Counted from the first letter of the stretch, positions 42,479-53,611 are shown. The stretch is 64,000 nucleotides of DNA from Alcanivorax borkumensis SK2 (GCF_000009365.1 NC_008260.1:2513001-2577000), one strand, 5' to 3'. The notes: generated by a model from the sequence alone, not told the origin. Numbers and translations are program-made.

Positions 42479-45043
42479 ATGCGTTTACCCTCCTGGATCC
42501 GATACCTGCTGTTACTCCTTATTGCCGGCGCCGGTGGCGGCCTCGCGGCACTTGCCGCCTGCTACCTTTATTTGGCCCCACAATTGCCCCCGGCAAACCA
42601 GATTCGCGAGGTGGAGTACCAGATCCCTCTGCGCATCTACAGCCGCGACATGAAGCTGATTGCAGAATACGGCGAAAAGCGTCGCCAGCCAGTGACTTTC
42701 GACGAACTGCCGCAACCACTAATCCAAGCGGTACTCGCTGCGGAAGACGAACGCTTTTTCCAGCACAATGGGGTCGATTTGAAAGGTCTGTTACGGGCCT
42801 TCGTTGAGCTTGCTCGTTACCGAGAGATTCGTTCTGGCGGCTCCACCATCACCATGCAGGTCGCCCGGAACTTCTTTCTAGACCGTGAACAGCGTTTTTT
42901 GCGCAAGTTCAACGAAATCGTACTGGCCATTCAGATCGAAAGGGTTCTCAGCAAAGAAGAGATTCTTGAGCTTTACCTAAACAAGATCTATCTAGGCCAC
43001 CGCGCCTATGGTGCCCAAGCGGCCTCACAGGTGTACTACGGCAAGTCCGTGGGCGAACTCAGCCTGCCCCAGTGGGCCATGATTGCCGGCTTGCCGAAAG
43101 CCCCTTCCGCCTACAACCCCATTACGAACCCTCAGCGCGCCCGGGTACGACGCAACTGGATTCTTCATCGCATGCAGGAAACCGGCGTCATTACCGCTGA
43201 GCAGAAAGAGCAAGCGCAGGCTGCGCCAGTCAGCGCCCGCTTCCACGCAGCGTCACCGGAAGTAGACGCCAGCTACCTAGGGGAAATGGCTCGCTTGCAG
43301 GCCATGAAGCTGGTAGATGCCAACATTTACACCGACGGCATTCGCATCATCACCACCGTGGACAGCAAGCGCCAGCAAGCTGCCGTTAACGCCCTGCGCA
43401 AAGGTTTACACAGCTATGACGAACGACATGGCTACCGTGGTCCGCTAGCACAACTGGATGTGAGTGACGCACCCACCCTCCCCTCCCCATCCAATGCAGA
43501 TAACGAAGCCCCTCCGCAGGACAGCACCGACACAACGGAGGTGATCGAGGAAGCTGAACTAGAAAAAACCATCACCGGCCTCAATCCTGATGTGGCCAAC
43601 TGGGCTGAACGCATCAAGGACCAACGACGCATAGGCCCCCTGCAACCGGCCATCGTTACCGCCGTAGGCAAAAAAGACGCAGAGATTCTGTTCCGTGACG
43701 GCAAACGCAGCCCACTTGCCTGGGATGACATCCGTTGGGCTCGCCCACAATTAAACAATAAATATGTAGGCAAGGAGCCAACCCAGGCCAGCGACGTCCT
43801 CAGCAAGGGAGACGTCATCTACGTTCGTCCAGCCGGCAATGACGAGGATCGGCATTGGCGGCTCGCGCAGCTACCAAGAGCTCAATCCGCACTGGTCTCC
43901 CTTGATCCGACCAGCGGCGCCATTGTTGCTCTGCAAGGTGGCTACAGCTTCTCCACCTCCAATTTCAACCGTGCCGTACAAGGCGAGCGCCAAGCCGGCT
44001 CCGTATTTAAGCCCTTCATCTATACCTCAGCCATGGAAAGCGGCTTCACCCCAGCCACCATCATCAACGACGCCCCCGTGGTCTTTGACGACAACAAGCT
44101 GGAAACTGCTTGGCGACCCACCGGCGCCAGCGGTAAATTCTTTGGCCCCATCCGCATGCGCGAAGCCCTTTATCGCTCCCTAAACCTAGTTTCTATCCGC
44201 ATCCTTCGGCAAATCGGGATTAGCCAGGCCATGGGCACACTGAAACGTTTTGGCCTACCGACAGACACCTTCCAGCGAGATCTTTCGCTGGCACTGGGCA
44301 GCGCCAGCGTCACCCCCATGGATATTGCCGCTGCCTACAGCATCTTTGCCAATGGCGGCTACCGCGTTACCCCATGGAGCATCCTGCAAATAGAAAAGGA
44401 CAACGGAGAGGTGCTTTGGAAAGCGCCGGAAATCACCTTCTGCGAGCACCACTGTCAGGCACCGACAACCGGCAACCCGCCAGCTGAGAACAACTCAACC
44501 CGTCACACCGATGACAGCAACAGCTTTGAAAACGCTCTAGAGCCACTGCAACCCCCCCCGGTCATGGCTCCCCGGGTTGTTGATGCTCGTATTGCCTGGC
44601 TAATGAACTCCATACTCCAAGATGTTGTGCGTCGCGGCACTGGTCACCAGGCTAACCGTCTGGGTCGCCGGGATCTGGCAGGCAAAACCGGCACGACCAA
44701 TGATCAGTTCGACGCCTGGTTTTCCGGCTACTCGCCGGATCTGGTTGCCACCGTCTGGGTTGGATTTGATAACCCTGCCACACTAGGCTGGGGCGAATAT
44801 GGCGGCAAGGCAGCGCTACCCATCTGGATGGACTACATGGGCCCAGCCCTGAAAGGAGTGCCCGAGCACCAACTGAAACAACCCTCCGGCATCGCTACCG
44901 TACGCATCGATCCAGATAGTGGCCTGCTAGCTCGGCCGGAGAATCCGGACTCCATTCGCGAGTACTTCATTGACAGTCAGGTTCCCAAACTGGAACCCGC
45001 TCGCGGCCCGAATGGACACAGTGCGCCGGAACAGATCTTTTGA
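42479..45043 (+). CDS. mrcA: Penicillin-binding protein 1A (transglycosylase/transpeptidase)
   Basis: Bifunctional peptidoglycan synthase. 854 residues: membrane anchor (about 8-33); GT51 transglycosylase domain (about 55-230) with catalytic Glu89 in AAEDERFFQHNG and the second motif GGSTITMQ; an OB-like insert (about 320-460) with an acidic stretch; and the transpeptidase domain with Ser508 in GSVFKP and the KTGTTND motif. Called ponA in Pseudomonas, where it is also divergent from pilM. It ends facing malic enzyme across a bidirectional terminator. Confidence 0.97.
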   Translation: MRLPSWIRYLLLLLIAGAGGGLAALAACYLYLAPQLPPANQIREVEYQIPLRIYSRDMKLIAEYGEKRRQPVTFDELPQPLIQAVLAAEDERFFQHNGVDLKGLLRAFVELARYREIRSGGSTITMQVARNFFLDREQRFLRKFNEIVLAIQIERVLSKEEILELYLNKIYLGHRAYGAQAASQVYYGKSVGELSLPQWAMIAGLPKAPSAYNPITNPQRARVRRNWILHRMQETGVITAEQKEQAQAAPVSARFHAASPEVDASYLGEMARLQAMKLVDANIYTDGIRIITTVDSKRQQAAVNALRKGLHSYDERHGYRGPLAQLDVSDAPTLPSPSNADNEAPPQDSTDTTEVIEEAELEKTITGLNPDVANWAERIKDQRRIGPLQPAIVTAVGKKDAEILFRDGKRSPLAWDDIRWARPQLNNKYVGKEPTQASDVLSKGDVIYVRPAGNDEDRHWRLAQLPRAQSALVSLDPTSGAIVALQGGYSFSTSNFNRAVQGERQAGSVFKPFIYTSAMESGFTPATIINDAPVVFDDNKLETAWRPTGASGKFFGPIRMREALYRSLNLVSIRILRQIGISQAMGTLKRFGLPTDTFQRDLSLALGSASVTPMDIAAAYSIFANGGYRVTPWSILQIEKDNGEVLWKAPEITFCEHHCQAPTTGNPPAENNSTRHTDDSNSFENALEPLQPPPVMAPRVVDARIAWLMNSILQDVVRRGTGHQANRLGRRDLAGKTGTTNDQFDAWFSGYSPDLVATVWVGFDNPATLGWGEYGGKAALPIWMDYMGPALKGVPEHQLKQPSGIATVRIDPDSGLLARPENPDSIREYFIDSQVPKLEPARGPNGHSAPEQIF

Positions 45044-45060
45044 TGCACGCAGCGTACAAC

Positions 45061-45085
45061 TCTGCTCTGCTGTGCTGTGCTGTGC
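45061..45085. repeat. Pentamer tandem repeat
   Basis: Two TCTGC units followed by three TGTGC units, five pentamers in a row, directly after the mrcA stop and before the terminator. Probably a slippage product in the 3' untranslated region. Confidence 0.7.
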
Positions 45086-45100
45086 TGAAACAGAAATGAG

Positions 45101-45142
45101 CAGCCATAAAAAAACCGCCGAAAGGCGGTTTTTTTATGGCTG
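45101..45142. terminator. Bidirectional rho-independent terminator
   Basis: A perfect 19-bp inverted repeat: CAGCCATAAAAAAACCGCC, loop GAAA, then its complement. The A-run and T-run on either side of the GC core serve both convergent genes, mrcA (plus) and the malic enzyme gene (minus). Confidence 0.95.
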
Positions 45143-45153
45143 GCACTGCTCCC

Positions 45154-46428
45154 TTAAAGTTCTGGGAAAATCTCGTCCAGCGAGTTTAGCGGGTAGTGTG
45201 ATGGGTATCCCTTACGGGCCACACCACAATCCACCGCTGCCTGGGCCACAGCAGCAGAAACCTTGCCCAACAAACGCGGATCATTCGGCTTGGGAATGAT
45301 ATATTCCGGCCCGAAGGTCAACGGCTCACCACCGTAGGCATCCAGCACTTCCTGCGGGGGCGCCGTTCGCACCAGCCCGGCAATAGCATGCACTGCGGCG
45401 ATCTTCATTTCTTCAGTGATGGACGTGGAGCGCACATCCAAAGCCCCACGAAACATGTACGGGAAACACAGCACATTGTTTACTTGGTTCGGGAAATCCG
45501 AACGACCCGTCGCCACAATCGCATCCGGACGTGCCGCCTTGGCCACTTCCGGACGAATTTCCGGATCCGGGTTAGCCAACGCGAAGATGATCGGCTTGGG
45601 AGCCATCTTCTTGACCATTTCTGGGGTCAACATATCCGGCCCGGAAACGCCGATGAACACATCCGCGTCTTCCACAGCATCGTTCAATGTGCGCTTATCC
45701 GTATCGTTGGCCAGCGCAGCCTTGTACTGGTTCAGATCATCACGGCGGCTATGAATCACCCCCTTACGATCCAACACCAGAATATTTTCCTTGCGCGCGC
45801 CCATCTCGATCAACAACCGCACAGATGCGATACCCGCCGCACCAGCCCCGACACACACTACCTTGATGTCTTCGATACGCTTGTTTTGAATTTCCAGCGC
45901 ATTAATCAAACCTGCCCCCACCACAATAGCGGTGCCGTGCTGGTCATCATGGAATACGGGAACTTCGCACTGTTCTTTGAGAATACGCTCAATCTCGAAA
46001 CACTCCGGCGCACGGATATCTTCCAGATTGATGCCACCGAAGGTGCGATGAATACGCATTACCGTATCAATAAAAGCCTGGGAATCCTCAGAGTCCACTT
46101 CGATATCGAACACATCGATACCCGCAAACAACTTGAACAGAATGCCCTTACCTTCCATCACCGGCTTGGAGGCTAGCGCGCCCAGATTGCCAAGACCAAG
46201 AATCGCCGTGCCATCACTAATTACGGCTACCAGGTTGCCCTTGGAAGTAAAACGGTAGGCCAGCTCCGGCTCCCGCGCGATTTCTCGCACCGGTTCAGCT
46301 ACACCTGGGCTATAGGCCAGGCTCAGATCTCGACTGGTCGCCGCCGGCTTGGTTACCTCGACGCTAATTTTCCCCGGCCGCGGTTTGGCGTGGTATTCCA
46401 GGGCCGCCGTTTTTAAATCCTCGGACAT
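45154..46428 (-). CDS. maeB: Malic enzyme (NAD(P)-dependent), short form
   Basis: Oxidatively decarboxylates malate to pyruvate, yielding reducing power. 424 residues: malic N-domain (about 15-150, [50 protein letters not shown]) and NAD-binding domain ([25 protein letters not shown]). It ends without the phosphotransacetylase-like domain of E. coli MaeB, so it is the short form. Cofactor preference cannot be told. ATG 46428 has a GGAGA ribosome site. Confidence 0.93.
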   Translation of the reverse strand: MSEDLKTAALEYHAKPRPGKISVEVTKPAATSRDLSLAYSPGVAEPVREIAREPELAYRFTSKGNLVAVISDGTAILGLGNLGALASKPVMEGKGILFKLFAGIDVFDIEVDSEDSQAFIDTVMRIHRTFGGINLEDIRAPECFEIERILKEQCEVPVFHDDQHGTAIVVGAGLINALEIQNKRIEDIKVVCVGAGAAGIASVRLLIEMGARKENILVLDRKGVIHSRRDDLNQYKAALANDTDKRTLNDAVEDADVFIGVSGPDMLTPEMVKKMAPKPIIFALANPDPEIRPEVAKAARPDAIVATGRSDFPNQVNNVLCFPYMFRGALDVRSTSITEEMKIAAVHAIAGLVRTAPPQEVLDAYGGEPLTFGPEYIIPKPNDPRLLGKVSAAVAQAAVDCGVARKGYPSHYPLNSLDEIFPEL

Positions 46429-46482
46429 GCTGGTCTCCGCTTCCCTTTTTTGGGATATACACTGTGTACGCAAGTACTTAAC

Positions 46483-46512
46483 GTAAAAAGCACCCAGTTG
46501 GGTGCTTTTTAC
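46483..46512 (-). terminator. Rho-independent terminator of rpmE
   Basis: GTAAAAAGCACCC and GGGTGCTTTTTAC form a 13-bp stem with a 4-base loop, and the T-run follows on the minus strand. It lies 25 bases after the rpmE stop and separates it from the malic enzyme gene. Confidence 0.92.
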
Positions 46513-46536
46513 AATAGGCGCTGTAACGACGCGCTA

Positions 46537-46755
46537 TTAGTCCTTCTTGCTGCGCATCATGCCAAAACGTTGCTTGAACTTGTCGATCTGGCCACCGCTA
46601 TCAGCCTGCTTCTGCTTGCCAGTATAGAAAGGATGGCAGGCAGAACAAACGTCCAATGCCATATCACCGCCTTTAGTAGAACGGGTTTCAATGACATTGC
46701 CACAGCTACACGTATACGTGGCTGTCTGGTAATCGGGATGAATCTCTGCTTTCAT
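46537..46755 (-). CDS. rpmE: 50S ribosomal protein L31, zinc-binding type
   Basis: 72 residues starting [16 protein letters not shown]. The zinc cysteines are CSC near residues 16-18 and CSAC near 37-40, so this is the C+ form normally used when zinc is plentiful. A GGAG ribosome site precedes the ATG. It is divergent from priA, as in Pseudomonas. Confidence 0.97.
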
Positions 46756-46892
46756 TGCTAAGCTCCATTTTGTGTCGCTACCGGCCTCTGCGACAGGCAC
46801 CACACGGCTTGCGCCTGGGAAAAAGAAGGCGAATCATAACAGCTTGTCCCCATTGCGCAAGCGCAAAGCCGCCGCGAGCTCCAGGAAATTCC

Positions 46893-49067
46893 GTGTCATC
46901 CAAGAATACCCTGCAAATTGCCCTGCCCGTTCCCCTACCCGGGTGTTTTGACTATGCGCTGCACGGCACAGTGATACCGCCCCGAGGGAGCCGAGTCAAA
47001 GTTCCCTTTGGGCGCCGCACCCTCATCGGCCTTGTCCACGGCCATGCTCCCAGCGATTATCCAAAGCTGAAAGCTGTAGAGGCGGTGATCGACGAAGAGC
47101 CCGTTCTGCCCGATGAGCTTTACCAGCTCTGTGAGCGGGCGGCCCGCTACTACCACCACCCTCTTGGGGAGGTGCTGAATTACGCACTCCCCACCTTGTT
47201 ACGCCAAGGCGGCGACGCCCAAGCCAGCCTGGAGAAACGCTGGCAGATTAGCGAACGGGGCCAGCATGTTAGCGATGACCAAGTTAGCCGCGCCCCGCGC
47301 CAGCGAGACGCTTTGCGCATTTTGCGTGAGCATCCCCAAGGCCTGAGCAGCGCCATGCTAGCGGCACTGGACGTAAGCGCATCCGCCCTGAACAGCCTGC
47401 GCGAAAAGAGCTGGGCAAACCAAATTCACGTGGATACCCGCCCTGAGGTCCCACGAGAAACCCTGGCCCAGGCCCCGCTGGCCGCCAACGCCGAGCAGCG
47501 TGGGGCAATCCAGGCAATCCAGAAAGCCAAGGGGTTCGCCCCCTTCCTGCTGGACGGCATCACCGGCAGCGGCAAAACCGAAGTCTACCTGCAAGCCATG
47601 GCGCCGCTGCTGGCCGCCGGCAAACAGGTAATGGTGCTGGTTCCGGAAATCGGCCTGACCCCACAAACGGTACAGCGCTTCAAGCAGCGCTTTGCCGTGC
47701 CTGTTGTCACGCTGCATTCTGGGCTCAGCGACCGAGAACGGCTGGACAACTGGCTCGCCGCCCGTGAGGGTCACGCGCGCATTATCATCGGCACTCGCTC
47801 AGCCATCTTCACGCCCATGCTGAACCCCGCTTTGATCATTGTGGACGAAGCCCACGACAGCTCCCTCAAACAGCAAGATGGCTTCCGCTACCACGCGCGG
47901 GATCTGGCCACCTGGCGCGCCCAGCAGTTGGAAATCCCGGTCATTCTGGGCAGCGCCACACCGGCACTGGAAACCCTGCATCTAACTAGGCAAGGCCGTT
48001 TCCAGTGGCTGAAACTGTCCCAACGCGCCACCGCCCAGAGCCGCCCCCCCATCGAAATTGTTGATGCCCGCCTAGCCCCCCCCGGCAACCCACTACTGCC
48101 CCTCTCTTTGCAAGCGCTTAAACAATGCGTAGAGGCAGGTAATCAGGGGCTGGTGTTTATCAACCGCCGCGGCTATGCCCCCATGATTCTCTGCCACGAC
48201 TGTGGCTGGCAAGCAGAGTGCAAGCGTTGCGATAGCTTCCTCACCTGGCATCGCAATGACCAGGCCCTGCGCTGCCATCATTGCGGCTATCAACAGCCGG
48301 TGCCTAGCCGCTGCCCGGATTGCGGCTCCAGCGCCATTCAGGAAGCCGGTAGTGGCACCGAAAAGCTCACCGAGCTGCTTGAACAGTCCCTACCGGTACC
48401 GGTGATTCGCATCGACCGGGATGCCACTCGCCGCAAGGGCGCCTTAGATGCGCATCTGGCACAAATCCAAAAAGGCGAGCCCGCCGTCATGGTCGGCACT
48501 CAGATGCTGGCCAAGGGCCACCATTTCCCCAAACTGACCTTGGTGGTGATCCTCGATATGGATTCTGGCTTTCTCAGCGCCGACTTCCGCGGCCCTGAAC
48601 AGGCCGCACAGTTGCTACTACAGGTGGCCGGCCGCAGCGGCCGCGAAGGCAAAGGCCGGGTGATTCTGCAGAGCCGCCACCCGGATCATCACTTACTGCA
48701 ACTAGCGGCCAGCGGCGACTACCCACAACTGGCCACCACCCTGCTAGAAGAGCGACAGATGGCCGGACTGCCCCCCCACGGGCACTTGGCTCTGTTCCGC
48801 TGCGAAGCCATGACCATGGGCACCGCCATGAACTTTCTGCAACAGCTAAGCACTACTGCGGTTCCGCAGGATGTTCACGTCCTTGGCCCGATTCCCGCCC
48901 CCATGGAAAAACGTGCGGGCCGTTTCCGCACCCAGCTACTGCTGCAATGCAGCCAACGGGCGCCGTTACATCAAGCCCTTAACGTGCTATTGGAACAGGC
49001 CCGCAAACTCCCTGAGGGGCGTCAATGCCGCTGGCACGTGGATGTGGATCCGATTGATATGTTATAG
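46893..49067 (+). CDS. priA: Primosomal helicase PriA
   Basis: Restarts stalled replication forks. 724 residues: N-terminal 3'-end-binding domain (LQIALPVPLPGCFDYAL, RGSRVKVPFGRRTLIGLV), helicase core with Walker A GITGSGKTEVYL and DEAH box IVDEAHDSS, and a zinc module with Cys pairs CHDCGWQAECKRC and CHHCG...CPDCG. The GTG start (SSKNTLQIALPV) has an AGGA ribosome site; the open frame further upstream overlaps the rpmE promoter region and is not family-like. Confidence 0.96.
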   Translation: MSSKNTLQIALPVPLPGCFDYALHGTVIPPRGSRVKVPFGRRTLIGLVHGHAPSDYPKLKAVEAVIDEEPVLPDELYQLCERAARYYHHPLGEVLNYALPTLLRQGGDAQASLEKRWQISERGQHVSDDQVSRAPRQRDALRILREHPQGLSSAMLAALDVSASALNSLREKSWANQIHVDTRPEVPRETLAQAPLAANAEQRGAIQAIQKAKGFAPFLLDGITGSGKTEVYLQAMAPLLAAGKQVMVLVPEIGLTPQTVQRFKQRFAVPVVTLHSGLSDRERLDNWLAAREGHARIIIGTRSAIFTPMLNPALIIVDEAHDSSLKQQDGFRYHARDLATWRAQQLEIPVILGSATPALETLHLTRQGRFQWLKLSQRATAQSRPPIEIVDARLAPPGNPLLPLSLQALKQCVEAGNQGLVFINRRGYAPMILCHDCGWQAECKRCDSFLTWHRNDQALRCHHCGYQQPVPSRCPDCGSSAIQEAGSGTEKLTELLEQSLPVPVIRIDRDATRRKGALDAHLAQIQKGEPAVMVGTQMLAKGHHFPKLTLVVILDMDSGFLSADFRGPEQAAQLLLQVAGRSGREGKGRVILQSRHPDHHLLQLAASGDYPQLATTLLEERQMAGLPPHGHLALFRCEAMTMGTAMNFLQQLSTTAVPQDVHVLGPIPAPMEKRAGRFRTQLLLQCSQRAPLHQALNVLLEQARKLPEGRQCRWHVDVDPIDML

Positions 49068-49195
49068 CGACGCCGGAGACGGACGCCAGACAGAGCAGTG
49101 TCGGCCATCAGACATCCTGCGCATGCGTAAGCATGGCTTTTCCCGTACAATCGCCGGCCAGTTAAACGGCCCAGAGCCCTCCACAAAAGAATGTC

Positions 49196-50950
49196 ATGAA
49201 AGAACGCCTGATATCCCTTATTGAAAGCGCCTTGGACACCCTGATCACCGACGGTACTCTGCCCGCTGACGCCAAGCGCCCAGTGCAAATTGACCGCACC
49301 CGGGACAAGAGCCACGGTGACTTTGCCACCAATATCGCGCTGATGCTGGCCAAACCCGCCGGCATGAAGCCTCGTGATCTAGCAGAAAAGCTGATCGCCG
49401 CTCTGCCCAACGACAGCGCCGTGGCCAAAGTCGACATCGCCGGGCCCGGATTTATCAATTTCTTCCAGGCCGATGACTGGCTCACCGGCCTATTGGATTC
49501 CGCCCTGGCCGACGACTTTCTCGGCATTAGCCGGCCAGAGCAGCCCCAAACCGTGGTGGTGGACTACTCCTCACCCAATCTGGCCAAAGAAATGCACGTG
49601 GGCCACCTGCGCTCCACCATCATCGGCGACGCCGTGGTGCGTACCCTGGAATTTCTCGGTCACACCGTGATTCGCCAGAATCATGTGGGCGATTGGGGCA
49701 CCCAGTTCGGCATGCTTCTCGCTTATCTGGAGGAGCAAAAAACCGAAGAAGGTGAGCGCGAGCTGAGCCGTGAACTGGCCAACCTGGAAACGTTCTACCG
49801 GGCCGCCAAACAACGCTTCGATGAATCCGACAGCTTCGCCGACCGGGCCCGCGCCCTGGTGGTAAAACTGCAATCCGGCGACGACTACTGCCTGACCCTT
49901 TGGGCAGAGTTTAATCAGGTATCGCTAAGCCACTGCCAAGCGATCTACGACCGCTTAGGCGTCAGCCTGACACCGGCAGACGTGCACGGCGAAAGCGCCT
50001 ACAACGACGACCTGGCGCAAGTGGTGGCAGATCTGGACAGCAAAGGGCTGCTCAGTGAAAGCCAGGGCGCTCAATGTGTGTTTATGGACGCCTTCAAAAA
50101 CAAGGAAGGCGAACCGCTGCCGGTGATTGTGCGTAAAGCCGACGGCGGCTACCTGTATGCCACCAGCGACTTGGCAGCCCTGCGTTACCGCGCCAGCACC
50201 CTGCGGGCTGACCGCATGCTGTACTTTGTCGATCAGCGCCAGGCACTTCATTTCCAACAAATGTTCACCTTGGCAAAACTGGCCGGCTTTGTGCCCGAAC
50301 AGACCGAGCTGGCCCACATGGGCTTTGGCACCATGAACGGTCCAGATGGCCGCCCATTCAAGACCCGCGACGGTGGCACGGTTAAACTGGTAGACCTACT
50401 CGACGAAGCAGAGCAACGGGCCTTTGCCCTAGTGCAAGAAAAGAACCCGCAGCTGGACGACGAAGAATTACGCAACATTGCCCGCTCTGTGGGCATCGGC
50501 GCGGTAAAATACGCCGACTTGTCGAAAAACCGCAGCAGCGACTACATCTTCAACTTCGAACAAATGCTCAGCTTTGAAGGTAACACCGCCCCCTACCTGC
50601 TTTACGCCTACACTCGTGTAGCCAGCGTATTCCGCAAGGCCGAGCTGGACATGGCTAACGTAAGCGGCGACTTCCTGTTAAACGAAGACGCAGAACACAC
50701 TCTCGCCGCGCGCCTAGTGCAATTTGGTGAAGTACTGCAGAACGTAGCCGACAAGGGCCAACCGCACCTGCTCAGCGCCTACCTGTACGATGTGGCCGGC
50801 CTGTTTTCCAGTTTCTATGAGCATTGCCCCATCCTCAGCAGCGAAGATGAGCGCATTCGGCAAAGCCGCCTTAAGTTGGCCGCCCTCACCGCCCGCACTC
50901 TCAAACACGGCATGGAATTGCTGGGCCTGAGCCCACTGGAGCGCATGTAA
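49196..50950 (+). CDS. argS: Arginyl-tRNA synthetase
   Basis: Class I synthetase, 584 residues. N-terminal Add-1 tRNA-binding domain (about 1-110), catalytic Rossmann core with the HIGH-type motif in [17 protein letters not shown], and the C-terminal anticodon-binding DALR domain ([19 protein letters not shown]). The usual KMSKS is degenerate, as in many ArgRS. It is coupled to the next gene by a TAATG overlap. Confidence 0.98.
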   Translation: MKERLISLIESALDTLITDGTLPADAKRPVQIDRTRDKSHGDFATNIALMLAKPAGMKPRDLAEKLIAALPNDSAVAKVDIAGPGFINFFQADDWLTGLLDSALADDFLGISRPEQPQTVVVDYSSPNLAKEMHVGHLRSTIIGDAVVRTLEFLGHTVIRQNHVGDWGTQFGMLLAYLEEQKTEEGERELSRELANLETFYRAAKQRFDESDSFADRARALVVKLQSGDDYCLTLWAEFNQVSLSHCQAIYDRLGVSLTPADVHGESAYNDDLAQVVADLDSKGLLSESQGAQCVFMDAFKNKEGEPLPVIVRKADGGYLYATSDLAALRYRASTLRADRMLYFVDQRQALHFQQMFTLAKLAGFVPEQTELAHMGFGTMNGPDGRPFKTRDGGTVKLVDLLDEAEQRAFALVQEKNPQLDDEELRNIARSVGIGAVKYADLSKNRSSDYIFNFEQMLSFEGNTAPYLLYAYTRVASVFRKAELDMANVSGDFLLNEDAEHTLAARLVQFGEVLQNVADKGQPHLLSAYLYDVAGLFSSFYEHCPILSSEDERIRQSRLKLAALTARTLKHGMELLGLSPLERM

Positions 50951-51588
50951 TGGCGAAGAACACCCGGCGCGGCGCCAGCCGCGGCCCTGCCCGCAAAAAG
51001 ACACCCCAGCGCCAGGTACCCGGCTGGGTGTGGTTGTTTACAGGTCTCATGGTCGGGCTGTTTGTGGCCTTCCTGTTTCACCTGGGAAAAACCCAGATTG
51101 AACAGGGCAGCAGCACAGGGGTAACCAACAACGACAAACCCGCCAAAACCAAGGCCGAGCCAAAACCAGGGCCTAAGAATGAATCCGGTGACGACTCACC
51201 CAAATTCGACTTCTATGCGGTATTACCCAAGATGGAAGTGATCGTGCCACAGAACGAAACCGACAGTGGCTCACATACCACCAGCAAACCGGATGCCACC
51301 AAGAAGCCGACAACAACCCGCAAGCCAGAAGCCGGCACTCGCAATAGCAACGAGAAGTATTTGCTACAGGCGGGCAGCTTTCGCCGCAACGAAGATGCCG
51401 ATCGCCGTCGAGCCGAGCTAATTCTGAAAGGCTTCGAGGCCAACATTCAGTCAGTCAATCTGGACAGCGGCGACAGCTGGCACCGGGTCATGATTGGCCC
51501 CTACAACAACCTTAACGCCATGCACCGCGCCCAGGACCAACTGGCCAGCAACGGCATTGAGACTCTGCCAATCAAAATGAAAAAATAA
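50950..51588 (+). CDS. FtsN-like SPOR domain protein
   Basis: 212 residues: basic cytoplasmic N-terminus (RRGASRGPARKKTPQRQ), one membrane helix (about 26-45), a Lys/Pro/Thr-rich periplasmic linker and a C-terminal SPOR domain (about 135-212, KYLLQAGSFRRNEDADRRRAEL...). This is the layout of FtsN, a late cell-division protein that activates septal synthesis. In Pseudomonas the gene at this locus between argS and hslV is annotated ftsN-like. Overlaps argS by one base. Confidence 0.82.
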   Translation: MAKNTRRGASRGPARKKTPQRQVPGWVWLFTGLMVGLFVAFLFHLGKTQIEQGSSTGVTNNDKPAKTKAEPKPGPKNESGDDSPKFDFYAVLPKMEVIVPQNETDSGSHTTSKPDATKKPTTTRKPEAGTRNSNEKYLLQAGSFRRNEDADRRRAELILKGFEANIQSVNLDSGDSWHRVMIGPYNNLNAMHRAQDQLASNGIETLPIKMKK

Positions 51589-51602
51589 AGCATCGGGTGC
51601 TT

Positions 51603-51645
51603 GATGCCCAACGCGTGATGCCGCCCCGCGTCGGCATTGGGCATC
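51603..51645 (+). other. Two-tier hairpin upstream of hslV
   Basis: GATGCCCA/TGGGCATC (8 bp) encloses ATGCCG/CGGCAT (6 bp) with a 7-base bulge on one side. It starts 15 bases past the FtsN-like stop and ends just before the hslVU promoter. It probably ends or slows read-through from argS-ftsN into hslVU. Confidence 0.55.
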
Positions 51646-51664
51646 TGCCATCTCGCTTTCTCTC

Positions 51665-51690
51665 CTTGAAATCCCCCTGTTGCGCCCATA
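51665..51690 (+). promoter_or_regulatory. Heat-shock (sigma-32) promoter of hslVU
   Basis: CTTGAAA (51665-51671) and CCCATA (51685-51690) are separated by 13 bases, close to the RpoH consensus CTTGAAA-N11-16-CCCATnT. It lies 34 bases before the hslV start codon. Confidence 0.75.
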
Positions 51691-51723
51691 CTTCCTTTGC
51701 TACGCGTAAAAAGGAGAATTCCC

Positions 51724-52266
51724 GTGGAGCAGTATCGCGGTACAACCATTGTTTCTGTTCGTCGAGGCAACAACGTCGTCATCGGTGGCGATGGCCAGGT
51801 TAGCCTGGGCAACACTGTCATGAAGGGCAACGCCCGCAAGGTTCGTCGGCTTTTTCATGGCAAAGTCATTGCCGGATTCGCCGGTGGCACCGCCGACGCC
51901 TTTACCCTGTTCGAACGTTTCGAAGCCCAGCTGGAAAAGCACCAGGGCCACTTAGTCCGCGCCGCCGTGGAGCTGGCCAAAGACTGGCGTACCGACCGAG
52001 CCCTACGCCGGCTGGAAGCCCTGCTGGCAGTCGCCGACAAGGAAAGTTCACTAATTATTACCGGCAACGGCGACGTGATTGAGCCGGAAAAAGATGGCTT
52101 GATCGCCATCGGCTCGGGTGGCCCCTTCGCCCAGTCCGCCGCGACTGCCCTGCTGGATAATACCGATCTGCCAGCCCGAGACATCGTCGCCAAGGCGCTC
52201 ACTATTGCCGGCGATATCTGTATTTACACCAATCACAACCACACCTTCGAAGAGCTGGACGGTTAA
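51724..52266 (+). CDS. hslV: ATP-dependent protease subunit HslV
   Basis: Proteasome-like peptidase of the HslUV heat-shock protease. 180 residues; processing after Gly6 would expose Thr7 ([10 protein letters not shown]) as the catalytic nucleophile. [25 protein letters not shown] and [17 protein letters not shown] are canonical. GTG start with the strong ribosome site AAGGAGA. hslU follows 2 bases later. Confidence 0.98.
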   Translation: MEQYRGTTIVSVRRGNNVVIGGDGQVSLGNTVMKGNARKVRRLFHGKVIAGFAGGTADAFTLFERFEAQLEKHQGHLVRAAVELAKDWRTDRALRRLEALLAVADKESSLIITGNGDVIEPEKDGLIAIGSGGPFAQSAATALLDNTDLPARDIVAKALTIAGDICIYTNHNHTFEELDG

Positions 52267-52268
52267 TC

Positions 52269-53606
52269 ATGGCTTCCCTGACACCCAAAGACATTGTTTC
52301 CGAACTCAATCGCCACATCGTCGGTCAGGACGCGGCCAAGAGAGCCGTGGCTCTGGCGCTACGCACCCGTTGGCGTCGCATGCAACTGCCCGAAGAAATG
52401 CGTGCCGAAGTGGCGCCCAAAAACATTCTAATGATCGGCCCCACCGGGGTAGGTAAAACTGAAATCGCCCGCCGCTTGGCCAAACTGGCGGATGCCCCCT
52501 TCATCAAGGTAGAAGCCACCAAATTTACTGAGGTGGGCTACGTGGGCCGGGATGTGGAGTCCATTATCCGTGACCTGATGGAAGTAGCCATCAAGCTGTT
52601 GCGCGACAAGGAAATTGCCCGTGTCGGCAGCCAGGCCGATGACGCTGCGGAAGAGCGCATCCTCGACGCTCTGCTGCCTCCGGCTCGCACCGATGACAGC
52701 AGCGCCAACACCGACAACAGCACACGCCAGATCTTCCGCAAGAAGCTGCGCGAAGGCGAGCTGGACGACAAGGAAATCGACGTGGACGTGGCCAGCAACC
52801 CGGCCGGCATCGATATCATGGCGCCCCCAGGCATGGAAGAAATGACCAGCCAGCTGCAGCAGATGTTTTCCAAAATGGGCAACAACCAGCAGCGCAAGAG
52901 CCAGAAACTCAAAGTTCGCGAAGCCTATCGCCTGATTCGCGACGAAGAGGCCGCCCGCTTCGTCAACGAAGACGAACTAAAAGTGCAGGCCATCGACGCG
53001 GTGGAAAACAGCGGCATCGTCTTCATCGATGAAATCGACAAGGTGGCCAAACGCGGCGAAGGCGGCGGTACCGACGTCTCTCGCGAAGGGGTACAGCGCG
53101 ACCTGCTACCCTTGATCGAAGGCTCCACTGTATCCACAAAATACGGCATGGTGAAAACAGATCACATTCTGTTTATCGCCTCCGGCGCCTTCCATCTGTC
53201 TCGCCCCAGCGACCTGATCCCCGAGCTGCAAGGCCGCTTGCCCATCCGCGTAGAGCTAAGCCCGCTGAGCCCGGACGATTTCCAGCGCATCCTCACCGAG
53301 CCAAAATGCTCACTCACCGAACAGTACAAGGCGCTACTGGAAACCGAGGGGCTGAATCTGGAGATCACCGACGATTGCATCCGCCGCATTGCGGAAGTGG
53401 CTTGGCAGGTCAACGAACGCACCGAGAACATCGGCGCGCGCCGCCTGCACACGGTGCTGGAAAAGCTGCTGGAAGAAATCAGCTTTGACGCCGACTCTCT
53501 CGCCACCCAGTATCACGACAAGCCGCTGGTACTGGACGCAGAGGCTGTCGACCGTTACCTGGGAGAGCTGGCCGATGACGAAGATCTGAGCCGGTATATT
53601 CTGTAA
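52269..53606 (+). CDS. hslU: ATP-dependent protease ATPase subunit HslU
   Basis: AAA+ unfoldase that feeds HslV. 445 residues: Walker [13 protein letters not shown], pore loop GYVGRD, I-domain insert (about 110-240), Walker B VFIDEIDK, sensor and C-terminal tail ending DLSRYIL, which docks into HslV. Co-transcribed with hslV. Confidence 0.98.
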   Translation: MASLTPKDIVSELNRHIVGQDAAKRAVALALRTRWRRMQLPEEMRAEVAPKNILMIGPTGVGKTEIARRLAKLADAPFIKVEATKFTEVGYVGRDVESIIRDLMEVAIKLLRDKEIARVGSQADDAAEERILDALLPPARTDDSSANTDNSTRQIFRKKLREGELDDKEIDVDVASNPAGIDIMAPPGMEEMTSQLQQMFSKMGNNQQRKSQKLKVREAYRLIRDEEAARFVNEDELKVQAIDAVENSGIVFIDEIDKVAKRGEGGGTDVSREGVQRDLLPLIEGSTVSTKYGMVKTDHILFIASGAFHLSRPSDLIPELQGRLPIRVELSPLSPDDFQRILTEPKCSLTEQYKALLETEGLNLEITDDCIRRIAEVAWQVNERTENIGARRLHTVLEKLLEEISFDADSLATQYHDKPLVLDAEAVDRYLGELADDEDLSRYIL

Positions 53607-53611
53607 CCGCA

